Shown here one piece after another: positions 8,464 through 17,014 of a DNA stretch of 64,000 nucleotides. A program made the translations under genes and the position numbers. The stretch is from assembly GCF_900099895.1 (NCBI RefSeq), contig NZ_FNDY01000002.1, positions 124,001 to 188,000 of the forward strand, written 5' to 3'. Position 1 is the first letter of the stretch; each line of letters begins with the position of its first letter. The DNA comes from Paenibacillus naphthalenovorans. Lineage in GTDB: Bacteria > Bacillota > Bacilli > Paenibacillales > NBRC-103111. Under the pieces are notes generated by a model. The model was not told the origin of the DNA, did no database searches, and worked only from the letters and a program-made list of their open reading frames with translations.

Positions 8464-9462
8464 TTAATGGGTATATGCCGACACATTGTCCGCATCCACC
8501 GCTTCGTGTAATGCGGCGTTCAAGCCGCTTGCGATGATGTTCGCAATGTCTTCAATAAACTGATCGATCTCTTTGGGCGTGACCAGCAGATCGTGCCCCA
8601 AAGGATTAAGCACTTCCTTGACAAGCTGCAGCCGCTCCTGCTCCTTAAGGTTATCGAGCAGACCGAGAATGTGTTCGGTATTGGCGGTTCGCTGCCGGAA
8701 ATGATTCTGCATCATATCAAACGCATTGTTTACAATGGTAGAAGCGTAAACGACGGTCGGCACGCCGATCGCTATACAAGGAACTCCTAACGTTTCGAGC
8801 GTAAGACCCTTGCGTTTGCTTCCGATGCCCGAGCCGGGATGAATGCCTGTATCGGCAATTTGAATCGTCGTATTCACCCTTTCGAGCGAGCGTGAGGCAA
8901 GCGCATCGATAGCAATGACCAGATCCGGCTTCGAGCGGTCGACGATTCCCTGCACGATTTCGCCGGTTTCAATTCCCGTCGTGCCGAGTACACCCGGGGC
9001 TACTGCGCTGACAGCGCGGTATCCGGGACTCACCTGATCCGGCATCAGTTCAAAATAATGCCTTGTCACCATCACGTTCTCGACAACGATCGGACCTAAA
9101 GCATCGGGCGTCACATTCCAATTGCCAAGTCCGATAATGAGAACTTTGGCGTCCCGGGAAATGTTCAGCTTTTGCAAAAACTTCTCGAATTCTTGAGCTA
9201 GTACGGTGGCAACCCTGTTTTGAAGATCGCTGTCTTTTTGCCGGAGCGCCGGTACTTCAATCGTAATATAATGACCCGGCAGCTTTCCGAGCGCCCGGGA
9301 TCCTTCCTGGGAGGTAATGTCGATCAGACTGACACGGATGCCGTCGTGCTCAACATTCGACGTATGTACGCCCGGGATGGACGAACCTGCGGAAGAAGCC
9401 ATTTCGTTCGCCTCCAGCGCCAGGTCTGTCCGGACTGAATATGCGCTTAGGTCCAGATCCAT
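8464..9462 (-). CDS. gpr: Germination protease GPR
   Basis: GPR degrades small acid-soluble spore proteins during germination. It is made as a zymogen in the forespore and self-processes near the N-terminus; the sequence SVRTDLALEA (9-18) matches that processing region, with the cut probably at Asp13-Leu14. Recognisable family segments are VLIIGLGNWNVTPDALGP and VIAIDALASRS. I chose the ATG at 9462, with AAAAGGGG eight bases upstream, over a 10-codon-longer version lacking a ribosome site. A forespore-type promoter lies upstream. Confidence 0.96.
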   Translation of the reverse strand: MDLDLSAYSVRTDLALEANEMASSAGSSIPGVHTSNVEHDGIRVSLIDITSQEGSRALGKLPGHYITIEVPALRQKDSDLQNRVATVLAQEFEKFLQKLNISRDAKVLIIGLGNWNVTPDALGPIVVENVMVTRHYFELMPDQVSPGYRAVSAVAPGVLGTTGIETGEIVQGIVDRSKPDLVIAIDALASRSLERVNTTIQIADTGIHPGSGIGSKRKGLTLETLGVPCIAIGVPTVVYASTIVNNAFDMMQNHFRQRTANTEHILGLLDNLKEQERLQLVKEVLNPLGHDLLVTPKEIDQFIEDIANIIASGLNAALHEAVDADNVSAYTH

Positions 9463-9496
9463 GAACTCGTCCCCTTTTCTCATTGTGCTCATGGTT

Positions 9497-9526
9497 TATA
9501 ATGTGAAAAAGCTGTTAACGTTATGC
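9497..9526 (-). promoter_or_regulatory. Sigma-G/sigma-F-type promoter of gpr
   Basis: On the minus strand GCATA and CATTATA are separated by 18 bp, fitting forespore sigma factor consensus (GHATR, 17-18 bp, CATWHTA). gpr is a classic sigma-G/sigma-F gene in Bacillus. The assignment is by pattern only. Confidence 0.55.
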
Positions 9527-9558
9527 AAAAGTTTTACAGACGCCCTCCTGCGTTTCTA

Positions 9559-9587
9559 TTGCATTTTGATATGCCTCATGTTAGAAT
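9559..9587 (+). promoter_or_regulatory. Sigma-A-type promoter of rpsT
   Basis: TTGCAT, a 17-bp spacer and TAGAAT lie about 70 bp upstream of the rpsT start codon. Match to the vegetative consensus is good at both boxes. Confidence 0.6.
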
Positions 9588-9657
9588 ATCAAGAGTTGTC
9601 TGCGAATGATGAAATGGACATTTAGTTTTTTGCAAGTTGTAGTAGGAGGTGAACGTC

Positions 9658-9930
9658 ATGCCAAACATTAAATCCGCGATTAAACGTGTGAAAGTGAGCG
9701 AAAAGCGCCGTCTGCGCAATGCCTCTCATAAATCCGCACTTCGCACTGCTGTGAAATCTTTTGAAACAGCTGCAGCAAGCAACAACGTGGAAACAGCTAA
9801 AGCTGCCCTGATCGCTGCCAGCAAGAAGCTGGACAAAGCAGTGACCAAAGGATTGATCCATAAAAATGCCGCTGCCCGCAAAAAGTCCCGCTTAGCGAAA
9901 AAGTTTAACGCTCTTTCCGCGCAGGCTTAA
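9658..9930 (+). CDS. rpsT: 30S ribosomal protein S20
   Basis: This 90-residue, Lys/Ala-rich helical protein matches S20, which binds 16S rRNA early in small-subunit assembly. The start [12 protein letters not shown] is at 9658, with AGGAGGTGA just upstream; a frame extension to 9649 is not needed. The C-terminus [18 protein letters not shown] is characteristic. It is the only plus-strand gene in the first 14 kb, lies divergent from gpr and converges on holA, as in Bacillus subtilis. Confidence 0.98.
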   Translation: MPNIKSAIKRVKVSEKRRLRNASHKSALRTAVKSFETAAASNNVETAKAALIAASKKLDKAVTKGLIHKNAAARKKSRLAKKFNALSAQA

Positions 9931-9946
9931 GTTCGAGCGACGAAAG

Positions 9947-9985
9947 AAAGACCATGTCTCCTATACGGATACATGGTCTTTTTGT
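9947..9985 (+). terminator. Terminator after rpsT
   Basis: AAAGACCATGT and ACATGGTCTTT form an 11-bp stem followed by TTTGTTTC. The symmetric stem could also serve convergent holA. Confidence 0.85.
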
Positions 9986-10021
9986 TTCTCCAATCCAACG
10001 GGTGCCTTGCCTTTCCGGCGA

Positions 10022-11041
10022 TCAGGAAGCCAGCTTCAGCAAAAACATCTCCAGCCCCAGCACCTTATCGATTTTACCGCTTTTCATTTGGTAATCCAAA
10101 TCCCCCAGCTGCTGCAAAATATGGGCCAGACGCTTCAGCTCGAACTTAACCGCCTGCCCCGCCGCAATTTTGACTCCATACGGATGCAGGCCGATCTGGC
10201 CGGCAATCTGCTGTTGGGAATAGCCCTGCTGCATCAGATCCTTCACCTGAAACATGATCCTGAACTGCCGTGCGATCAGCATGACGATCTTGATCGGCTC
10301 TTCCTTGCGCCGCAGAAGCTCATTCAGCAAGGTAAACGCTTGATCCAGTTCCACTTGCACAATATGCTCGATAAGCTGAAAAATATTTTGTTCGATGCTT
10401 CTGGTCACAAGCTGCTCCAGATCGGCGGATGTGATCGTGCCGCCCCGCCCGATATAGAGGGCGCATTTTTCCAACTCTTGGGCCAAAGCCTGCAGGTTTG
10501 TTCCCGTATATAAAATCAGCTGCTCCGCCACGCCGGGAGCCAGGCTGATGCCCGCCTTGTCCGCTTCCTGATTCACCCAATGCGCCAATTCGTCCGCCGA
10601 GAGCGCCGTACAAGGAATCAGCGCGTTCGCTTCCTTTAACGCTTTGACGATTTTTTTGCGTTCATCCAGCTTATCCGCATCCACCGTAAAGACGATGATG
10701 CTGAAGTCAACAGGCGTCTTCAAATAATCCGTTAACCGGTCCAGCTTGTGTTCGACCTTGCCGTTCTCTTTGGCGCCTGTCAAAAAGAGAGCATTATTGG
10801 CCACAACCACCTTGTTCGGCACCATAAAAGGAAGGGTCTCGGCCTCCTCGATTACCGCTTCCACCGGTGTCTCCGTCAAATCGTAACGGGATACGGCAAA
10901 CGCTTTATGCTCCGGCAGCGCCAGCTTGTCCGTCAAGCGGTTAATCAGTTCCCGAATCAAGTAGCTCTCTGAGCCGTAACATACATAAACCGGCGCGAAT
11001 TGCCCCTTGTCTATTTGTTTGACCGCTGTCTTGTAATCCAT
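10022..11041 (-). CDS. holA: DNA polymerase III subunit delta (HolA, YqeN)
   Basis: HolA opens the beta clamp as part of the clamp-loader complex. The protein (339 aa from this start) shows the delta-family N-terminus with VYVCYGSESYLIRE, the central AAA-like fold and a helical C-terminal collar domain with QGYSQQQIAGQIGLHPYGVK. The ATG at 11041 fits the family N-terminus (MDYKTAVKQI). A TTG nine codons upstream (11068) has AAGGGAAG before it and remains possible. In Bacillus subtilis holA directly follows comEC; here about 6 kb of other genes lie between. Confidence 0.93.
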   Translation of the reverse strand: MDYKTAVKQIDKGQFAPVYVCYGSESYLIRELINRLTDKLALPEHKAFAVSRYDLTETPVEAVIEEAETLPFMVPNKVVVANNALFLTGAKENGKVEHKLDRLTDYLKTPVDFSIIVFTVDADKLDERKKIVKALKEANALIPCTALSADELAHWVNQEADKAGISLAPGVAEQLILYTGTNLQALAQELEKCALYIGRGGTITSADLEQLVTRSIEQNIFQLIEHIVQVELDQAFTLLNELLRRKEEPIKIVMLIARQFRIMFQVKDLMQQGYSQQQIAGQIGLHPYGVKIAAGQAVKFELKRLAHILQQLGDLDYQMKSGKIDKVLGLEMFLLKLAS

Positions 11042-11355
11042 CGCCGTCAGCCACCATCCCCGTCCCAAGTCTTCCCTTTCTTATCCCCGTCTGTGCCGGT
11101 ACATTATATGATATCAACAACAAAGGGATTACGTCAAAACCGGTGCGGTCTGACCTAATCCCTTTGTCCGAAACCCATCTATATAAACACCGCCGACAGG
11201 TTGGCTCTAGAAACCCCTTAGCGGCCGGTGGTCATACGACGTGAATCGATAGTATCGTGTTGCTTGGATATCCTAGTATACGCCGAATCGTTGAGAAGTG
11301 TGCAAAACAAGTTTAAAATCGTGAACCCCGCAGCTTGCAGAGAGACGCCGCTAGT
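11042..11355. other. Gene-free interval between the anti-sigma gene and holA
   Basis: These 314 bases hold a perfect 12-bp inverted repeat (ACAAAGGGATTA 11120-11131 and TAATCCCTTTGT 11156-11167) with a 24-base loop. No T run follows it on the minus strand, so it is a weak terminator candidate. I see no credible short gene here; the plus-strand frame beginning at 11228 is antisense to the anti-sigma gene for much of its length. Confidence 0.5.
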
Positions 11356-12627
11356 TCAGTTTTTGTTTGCCTTCGTTTCCGTCTCCGTCTGTTCCGCAAG
11401 CGAAACAATGAACGTTCTCGATTGCTCGTGCATTTTCACCGCATATGTCAGCTTATAATCTGCAGACCATTCGACCAGGTTTATCCGGTCTGCATCTTCC
11501 CACGAATATTTGGAGACATAAGCCTCTTGGCCGTTCTTGGTTCGCACGATCACACGGGCATTCTCGAAATAAGCGGTATATTTCCCGTCAGCGGAAGCCA
11601 ACTGATGCACCGGCGGCGCCTCTGCCTCCGGCATGCCCAATAGTCCCATCGGACCGCCGATCTTGCTGCGGTTAACTTCAGGTACGGCAGGCTCTGATGG
11701 ATTCTCCGGCTCTCCGCCACCTCCGCCTGCAGTCGGGTCCATGGTGGAGGACACACCGTGGGAAGGCTTATCGTCAGACCCCGAGGCTTCCGGCGCGGAA
11801 GGCTCCGATCCGCCGGCCGGTTTCTTCGCCGGTTCAGGCTCAGGTGCGGTATTCGATACCGCCGGCTCCTCGGGCTTCGACGTCGGTTTATGCGCCGCAG
11901 GGGGGACCGCCGCTTTGGGCGCTATCGCCATTGGCGTAAGGCTCTGCTTTTCTTCCCAATCGTCCGCTCCCGCTGCAGATTCGTTTGGAGCTCCGCTGCC
12001 GCCCGTCGCGCCATGTTGATCTATTCCGTCCGTTCCGCCCTGATTTGGGGCGTCCTGTGCAGGTAATTGGTCTTGAGCCGACATCGTGCTACCCTGATTG
12101 TCAGCGGCCTGGCTTCTTGAATCCCGTACAGCGCTTTCGCTTGCTTTTTTCTGGTCCAGTCCGAGCCATATGCCGCCCGCATCCGGTCCGGCTTGCTGCT
12201 GGAACAGAAAGAACCCGAACGCAAGACCGGCCGCAACAACGCCTCCAAACACCGGAAACGAAAACCATTCCCTGACGTTTTTACGCATGCCCCGCTTTGA
12301 CTGTTCTCGTGGAGGCGGCGCCGTCTGCTTCTCCGTCTCAACCTCCGCTTTCTCTTCCCCAATTGGTGCCGACCATGCCTCGCCCGGAACCTGTCCGCCT
12401 GCTTCGCCAAGCTGCTCCAGCTTCGGCATGATGGCGTCCACCAGGCTGAAAGGGGGGGTTACCTTCGGCAAGCTCTCGAGCTCATGCGACAAATTCACAA
12501 GACGCTCGAACAGCTCGGTGCAATCCGGACACTGCCGGAGATGCCCAAGCATCCGGCTGTACTCCGTTTCATCGAGATCCCGATCAAGGTATCTCTGCAT
12601 CAGCTCGATCACCTCTTGACACATCAT
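11356..12627 (-). CDS. Membrane-anchored anti-sigma factor with zinc-finger (zf-HC2) domain
   Basis: The N-terminus is a ZAS-type anti-sigma domain: Cys3 and H29-x3-C33-x2-C36 fit the HCC zinc motif. A membrane segment spans about 122-143. Beyond it lies a long, low-complexity Gly/Pro/Ala/Glu/Ser linker (about 145-335), then a compact C-terminal part with ASADGKYTAYF and NLVEWSADYKLTYAV, resembling beta-propeller-like blades. The ATG at 12627 is 52 bp after the sigma gene, so the pair is one operon. It probably holds the sigma factor at the membrane until an envelope signal releases it. Its length (423 aa) is greater than typical RsiW-type proteins because of the linker. Confidence 0.85.
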   Translation of the reverse strand: MMCQEVIELMQRYLDRDLDETEYSRMLGHLRQCPDCTELFERLVNLSHELESLPKVTPPFSLVDAIMPKLEQLGEAGGQVPGEAWSAPIGEEKAEVETEKQTAPPPREQSKRGMRKNVREWFSFPVFGGVVAAGLAFGFFLFQQQAGPDAGGIWLGLDQKKASESAVRDSRSQAADNQGSTMSAQDQLPAQDAPNQGGTDGIDQHGATGGSGAPNESAAGADDWEEKQSLTPMAIAPKAAVPPAAHKPTSKPEEPAVSNTAPEPEPAKKPAGGSEPSAPEASGSDDKPSHGVSSTMDPTAGGGGGEPENPSEPAVPEVNRSKIGGPMGLLGMPEAEAPPVHQLASADGKYTAYFENARVIVRTKNGQEAYVSKYSWEDADRINLVEWSADYKLTYAVKMHEQSRTFIVSLAEQTETETKANKN

Positions 12628-12678
12628 CCCCGTACACTACCTTTCTTTGGTGTTCGTATATCTTTTATCATTCGTCGC

Positions 12679-13236
12679 TCATCCCCGAATCGCATCGCTG
12701 CCCGCTTTTTTATACTCTCCAAGAATCGTTTGCAGCTGCTGCCTCGCCCTGAACAAATAAGACTTTACCGTGTTTATGGGCAAATCCAACGATTCTGCTA
12801 TTTCATTATAGGAGAAATCCTCCAAATACCTCAGTACGACCACCGATCGATGGTGCTCGGGCAGCTTGTCGATCGCCTCTCTGATGTCTTGGGCGATATA
12901 CGACGACATCACTTCGTCTTCCACCGTTTTATGGTCGGTAAAGCTCAGATCGTGCTGTTCAATCGAGACTGTCGGCTTTGCCCGACGGAATTTATCGATG
13001 CAAAGATTCGTCACGATGCGCTGAACCCACGTTTTAAACTGAGCCTTTTCTTCGTAGGAGTTGATTTTTGTATAGATTCGGATTAACGCTTCCTGTGCGG
13101 CGTCTAACGCATCCTGCTCATTGCCCAGAATGTAATAAGCGGTGCGGTAAACGTGATTCTCGATTTCTCGCAGTAGGGTAATAAGAGCGTCGCGATCGCC
13201 CGATTGGGCAGCCTTTATTAATTCTGGCGCTACCAC
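12679..13236 (-). CDS. ECF-type RNA polymerase sigma factor
   Basis: The protein (185 aa from a GTG at 13236) has sigma region 2 (AAQEALIRIYTKINSYEEKAQ-like helix and FKTWVQRIVTNLCIDKFRR) and region 4 (LPEHHRSVVVLRYLEDFSYN, then EIAESLDLPINTVKSYLFRA) with no region 1 or 3, which is the ECF layout. I start at GTG 13236 because GAGGGGG precedes it; the frame extends to a TTG at 13281 with no ribosome site. With the anti-sigma gene downstream it forms a cell-envelope response module. The specific ECF group is not assigned. Confidence 0.92.
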   Translation of the reverse strand: MVAPELIKAAQSGDRDALITLLREIENHVYRTAYYILGNEQDALDAAQEALIRIYTKINSYEEKAQFKTWVQRIVTNLCIDKFRRAKPTVSIEQHDLSFTDHKTVEDEVMSSYIAQDIREAIDKLPEHHRSVVVLRYLEDFSYNEIAESLDLPINTVKSYLFRARQQLQTILGEYKKAGSDAIRG

Positions 13237-13420
13237 TGGGATCCCCCTCTCATGCAACCTTATAAACGTTCCGGACTGCAAAAATGTTGCAGCGTCTTTA
13301 ACTCTATTAAGAATATCAAATATTTCCTTTCAGGTATATAGAAGGAAAACGCCGTTAAGCTGCCATATTTTGCAGTTTAATATACGTCCGGAAAGCTTAT
13401 TTGTTTCGTTCGCGAAAACA

Positions 13421-13462
13421 AAAAAAGATTTCAGCGCCGCGCTTGCGGACTGAAATCTTTTT
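13421..13462 (-). terminator. Terminator after the tautomerase gene
   Basis: AAAAAGATTTCAG and CTGAAATCTTTTT form a 13-bp stem; the minus strand ends in a T run. It closes the MFS/tautomerase unit. Confidence 0.85.
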
Positions 13463-13466
13463 GGCT

Positions 13467-13670
13467 TTATTTCCCTTGCTTTCTGCGTACCGTGACCGAC
13501 TCGCCGCCGATCCCCCAGTTATCCGTATCCACTTCGTCAATGACGACAACGGTCGTTTGCGGATTTTTGTTAAGTACATCTGCCAACAGCCGGGTTACTC
13601 CTTGAATCAGCTCGGCTTTCTTCTCCGTCGTCACATTTTCTTTCGTAATCTTAATGTTTACATAGGGCAT
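13467..13670 (-). CDS. 4-oxalocrotonate tautomerase family protein
   Basis: This 67-residue protein begins MPYVNIKITKE, so after Met removal Pro1 is exposed as the catalytic base of the tautomerase superfamily. An Arg-rich end (VTVRRKQGK) fits the short 4-OT subunits that assemble as hexamers. The ATG at 13670 has AAAGGA nine bases upstream, and its first codons overlap the end of the MFS gene by 13 bp, so the two are translationally coupled. The substrate is unknown; such proteins act on enol/keto isomers of aromatic breakdown products or serve other roles. Confidence 0.88.
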   Translation of the reverse strand: MPYVNIKITKENVTTEKKAELIQGVTRLLADVLNKNPQTTVVVIDEVDTDNWGIGGESVTVRRKQGK

Positions 13671-14851
13671 GTCGATCGTCCTTTCGCGTGAATAGGAATG
13701 ATGATAATGCAAGCGCCGATCAAAACGATGACGGCCGCTCCGGCAAGCGACCATCGATAGCTCCCGGACAGAGCGGCGAACAGGCCTGCAGCCGCCGGAC
13801 CGGCCATTTGGCCTGCGCCGTAGATGGCGGTGAGCAATCCTACACTTCTTCCCGCATCATAAACCGCCAGACGCCTTGCCAATGAAACCGCCAACGTCGT
13901 AATGCCCATGAACGTGGCTCCAAAAAGAATCGCCCCGACGGCCAAACCGGATGCTGTCGGGAAAACCACAGGCAGCAGAATGCCGACAGCCTGCAGCAGC
14001 ATGGAAAAGAAGAGCGTCCGCTCTTGCCCCCAGTACCCCTGAAGCTTGGACCACATCCAGCAGGAAGGCATAGCTGCCGCCCCTACCAGCACCCAGCTCC
14101 AGTAGGAAAGCTCCTTCATAGCGGGCACACTTTGGGCATAAGCGACCAAAAAGGTTCCGGTCACGATGTATCCCAGGCCTTCCAGGCCGTATACCAGCTG
14201 CAGGCGAAGCATTCGCGGGTCCACGCGGCGAAAGCCTTTTCCGGAAGAGCCGGATGCGGGCGGCGCAGGCCTGCGGTCTCCAACCTCCTGCAGCCCCCGC
14301 CAGCCCGTGCTTAACAGCATGGCGCAGAGCAGCGCGAGCCCCAGCCATGTGCCCTGCCAGCCAAAGGATGCCTCAAGAAGCGGAACCGCAAGTCCGGAAG
14401 CGGCGATTCCCGCCCCGACTCCGCCGTAGAATACACCCGAAGCGCCGGCAAAACCCCGCAGACCCGCAAGGCCGTCCATCACGACGCCGGAAGCATACAC
14501 GAATACGGCCGCTCCAGCAAAGCCGGAAATAAACCGCAGAGCCAGCCATAGCGGGAAAAGCGTCGTCAATCCCATGAGAGCAGTTGTCAGCACGCTGATA
14601 ACGAGGGAGAGCTTGAGCCGTCCAAGCCTCCGCTCGCTGCCCGAGAACCACGCCGCCATCACGGCGCCGGCCAAATACCCCGCATAATTCGCCGATGCAA
14701 GCGCTCCCGCTCCGGCTTCTCCGAAAAACTGCCGTTCCATCATAAACGGCAGAATCGGCGTATACGCGAAACGGCCGACGCCCATGGCTATAAAAAGCGC
14801 CAGCACACCGCTGATTAAAAGACCAAGCGGCCGTCCTGCCCATACCGTCAT
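13658..14851 (-). CDS. YbfB/YjiJ-like MFS transporter
   Basis: This 397-residue protein has about 12 hydrophobic segments. The N-terminus contains ALFIAMGVGRFAYTPILPFM, typical of YbfB/YjiJ-type MFS carriers, and MAAWFSGSERRLGRLKL between segments 2 and 3. I start at the ATG at 14851 after GGAGGAGG; an upstream TTG/ATG at 14875 lacks support. Divergent LysR gene 136 bp away suggests a regulator/transporter pair, and the overlapping tautomerase suggests the cargo may be an aromatic or keto-acid compound. That link is an inference. Confidence 0.85.
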   Translation of the reverse strand: MTVWAGRPLGLLISGVLALFIAMGVGRFAYTPILPFMMERQFFGEAGAGALASANYAGYLAGAVMAAWFSGSERRLGRLKLSLVISVLTTALMGLTTLFPLWLALRFISGFAGAAVFVYASGVVMDGLAGLRGFAGASGVFYGGVGAGIAASGLAVPLLEASFGWQGTWLGLALLCAMLLSTGWRGLQEVGDRRPAPPASGSSGKGFRRVDPRMLRLQLVYGLEGLGYIVTGTFLVAYAQSVPAMKELSYWSWVLVGAAAMPSCWMWSKLQGYWGQERTLFFSMLLQAVGILLPVVFPTASGLAVGAILFGATFMGITTLAVSLARRLAVYDAGRSVGLLTAIYGAGQMAGPAAAGLFAALSGSYRWSLAGAAVIVLIGACIIIIPIHAKGRSTCPM

Positions 14852-14987
14852 GCCCGCTCCTCCTCCGGTCCCCATTTTTTTAGCAGCCTGCTATTGTTAG
14901 CATAACGCTTTCTTGGTATCATGTAAAATACGTAATATTGATATGATCTATCTGAAATTGAGATATCAGAAAAAGGAGGAGCGCAAA

Positions 14988-15860
14988 TTGGATATCGACA
15001 TGCTCAGAGCTTTCCAAGCGGCGGCTGCAGCCGGAACCGTTTCCAAAGCTGCCCTGCAGCTCGGCTACGCACAATCCAATATCACGACCAAAATCCGTCA
15101 GTTGGAAAACGATTTGGGAACGCCGCTCTTTTACCGCCATAACCGCGGCATTACCTTGACCCCTGCGGGGAAAACGCTTAAGGGCTACGCGGACCAAGTG
15201 CTGCGCCTGATGGAGGAAGCGCGCAGGGCCGTGACCGACGGAACTGCTCCAAAAGGCTCCTTGGCCATCGGTTCTATGGAAACGACGGCTGCGGTGCGTC
15301 TGCCCGAGCTGCTGGCCTCCTATCACCGTTCCTACCCGGAAGTGAACCTGACGTTAGTCACCGGCCCGACGGAACAGCTTGTTCAGGCCGTGCTGGATTA
15401 TGAGCTCGACGGCGCTTTTGTCGCCGGACCCGTGGAGCACCCCGACCTTCTGCAGGATTCGTTCATTGAAGAAGAACTGATGATCGTTACCGATGCCGCA
15501 CACCCTCCGCTGGCCTCCGCCAAAGAGCTGGGCTCACGTACGCTGCTGGCGTTTCGCGCCGGCTGCTCCTACCGTGCCAGAATGGAGCAGTGGCTTCATG
15601 AGGAAGGCGTCATGCCTGTAAAAATTCTGGAATTCGGCACGCTCGAAACGATTCTCGGCTGCGTGGCCGCCGGATTGGGCATTTCCCTGCTTCCCCGCTC
15701 TATCGTTCAGCGCAAAGCAGAGGAAGGCTCCATCCGCTGCCATCCCATTGCGCATAAGCACAGCCGTGTATGGACCGTGCTGATTCGGCGCAGGGACGCA
15801 TATGTATCGCAGGCCTACAAAGCATTTACAGAACAGATCTATGCCGGCGTCGTCCGATAA
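14988..15860 (+). CDS. LysR family transcriptional regulator
   Basis: The protein is 290 aa from a TTG at 14988, preceded by AAAGGAGGAG. The winged helix-turn-helix is at residues 1-60 (MLRAFQAAAAAGTVSKAALQ, then LGYAQSNITTKIRQLENDLG) followed by the two-lobed effector-binding domain. It is divergent from the MFS/tautomerase operon, the usual arrangement for a LysR activator and its target. The intergenic region contains AT-rich TATCTGAAATTGAGATATCA near 14948, an imperfect inverted repeat that may be its site. The effector cannot be told. Confidence 0.92.
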   Translation: MDIDMLRAFQAAAAAGTVSKAALQLGYAQSNITTKIRQLENDLGTPLFYRHNRGITLTPAGKTLKGYADQVLRLMEEARRAVTDGTAPKGSLAIGSMETTAAVRLPELLASYHRSYPEVNLTLVTGPTEQLVQAVLDYELDGAFVAGPVEHPDLLQDSFIEEELMIVTDAAHPPLASAKELGSRTLLAFRAGCSYRARMEQWLHEEGVMPVKILEFGTLETILGCVAAGLGISLLPRSIVQRKAEEGSIRCHPIAHKHSRVWTVLIRRRDAYVSQAYKAFTEQIYAGVVR

Positions 15861-15930
15861 CGGCAAAAGGACCTCAGGACCCCGTGGCAGTTACAATGGC
15901 AGCGCCGGCTCAACGAAACGCACATACGGC

Positions 15931-15966
15931 AAGACCGCCCCTCCACCAGGAAGAGCGGTCTTTCTT
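15931..15966. terminator. Bidirectional terminator between LysR and DMT genes
   Basis: AAGACCGC and GCGGTCTT pair with a 16-base loop, with a T-rich tail on the plus strand. The genes on both sides converge on it. Confidence 0.7.
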
Positions 15967-15968
15967 CA

Positions 15969-16883
15969 TTAAAGCTTGCCTGCCGGCGGGTCTGTCCGCT
16001 TCACGGCGCTTTTCCGTTCAGACAAGATGATGCCTGCAAGGATCAGACCGATGCCGAGCCACTGCACCCATCCCGTCCGCTCTCCAAGCAGCAGCCCGGA
16101 GACGATGATCACGACGGGAAGCTCTACCGCTCCAAGAATGGCTGCCATCCCCGTATCCAGGTGCGGCGCTCCTTTAGCGAATACATACGGGGGCAGGATC
16201 ATGCCGAACAAGGCCAGAATGCCTCCCCACAGCCACAGCCCCTCGGCAAGCGAGCCGTTCCACAGAAACTGTGGCGGATAAATCAGTAAAACCACGATAG
16301 CCGCCCCGGTAACCATCCACGAGCTTCTCAGCAATGCAGGCACCTCGACGGCTACCTTTCCGCTGAAATAGATGAACAGCGTGTAGCTCGCCGCCGCAAG
16401 CAATCCGAGTCCCGCTCCGGATAGATTAACGGGCTTTGTCGTTCCCATCCATAAGCCGGAGGCGAGCACCGTCCCGGCAAGGATAACGGCCACACCCGCA
16501 ACCTGAAAGCGCCCGGGCGATTTGCCGTGCAGAAACCAATCCATCAGAAGTCCCATCCACGTAAATTGAAACAACAGCAGCACGGCGAACGAGGCGTCCA
16601 AAGACTGCAACGAGTAATAATAGAAGACGCCTGTAAGCCCGGTAAAAAGCCCGCTGCCGATCAGCTTGAATACCGACCGCCTCGCTACCCGTTTTAATGT
16701 GTGCCAGTACGGCAAACTGATCAGCCACATCGCGGCCCACCCGATCAGCACCTGGCTGCCCGTCACCTCGCCCGGCGTAAATCCATAGCTGTAAGCCAGC
16801 TTGACGAAGGTCGACAAAATGCCAAATGATGCGGCTCCCAGCAGCACCAGCATACTGGCCTTGAATCGCTTGGACAAAAGCAT
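15969..16883 (-). CDS. DMT (EamA) family transporter
   Basis: This 304-residue protein has ten hydrophobic segments in two repeats of the EamA type: the first starts LVLLGAASFGILSTFVKLAY, the second SGAGLGLLAAASYTLFIYFS. DMT proteins of this sort export amino acids or metabolites, but the substrate is not evident. The ATG at 16883 follows AGGGGAAATCGGA. It stands alone, downstream of two degraded genes and convergent with the LysR gene. Confidence 0.88.
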   Translation of the reverse strand: MLLSKRFKASMLVLLGAASFGILSTFVKLAYSYGFTPGEVTGSQVLIGWAAMWLISLPYWHTLKRVARRSVFKLIGSGLFTGLTGVFYYYSLQSLDASFAVLLLFQFTWMGLLMDWFLHGKSPGRFQVAGVAVILAGTVLASGLWMGTTKPVNLSGAGLGLLAAASYTLFIYFSGKVAVEVPALLRSSWMVTGAAIVVLLIYPPQFLWNGSLAEGLWLWGGILALFGMILPPYVFAKGAPHLDTGMAAILGAVELPVVIIVSGLLLGERTGWVQWLGIGLILAGIILSERKSAVKRTDPPAGKL

Positions 16884-17014
16884 TCCGATTTCCCCTGTTT
16901 CGTATTATCCCTCACCCACCCGCGGTCATGCCGCACAGGTGAAGATCATAACAAAAACAGGCCGTTTATTCAAGCTGCATTCATCATTCCGCTTTTTTCA
17001 ACCAACGGGAATAT

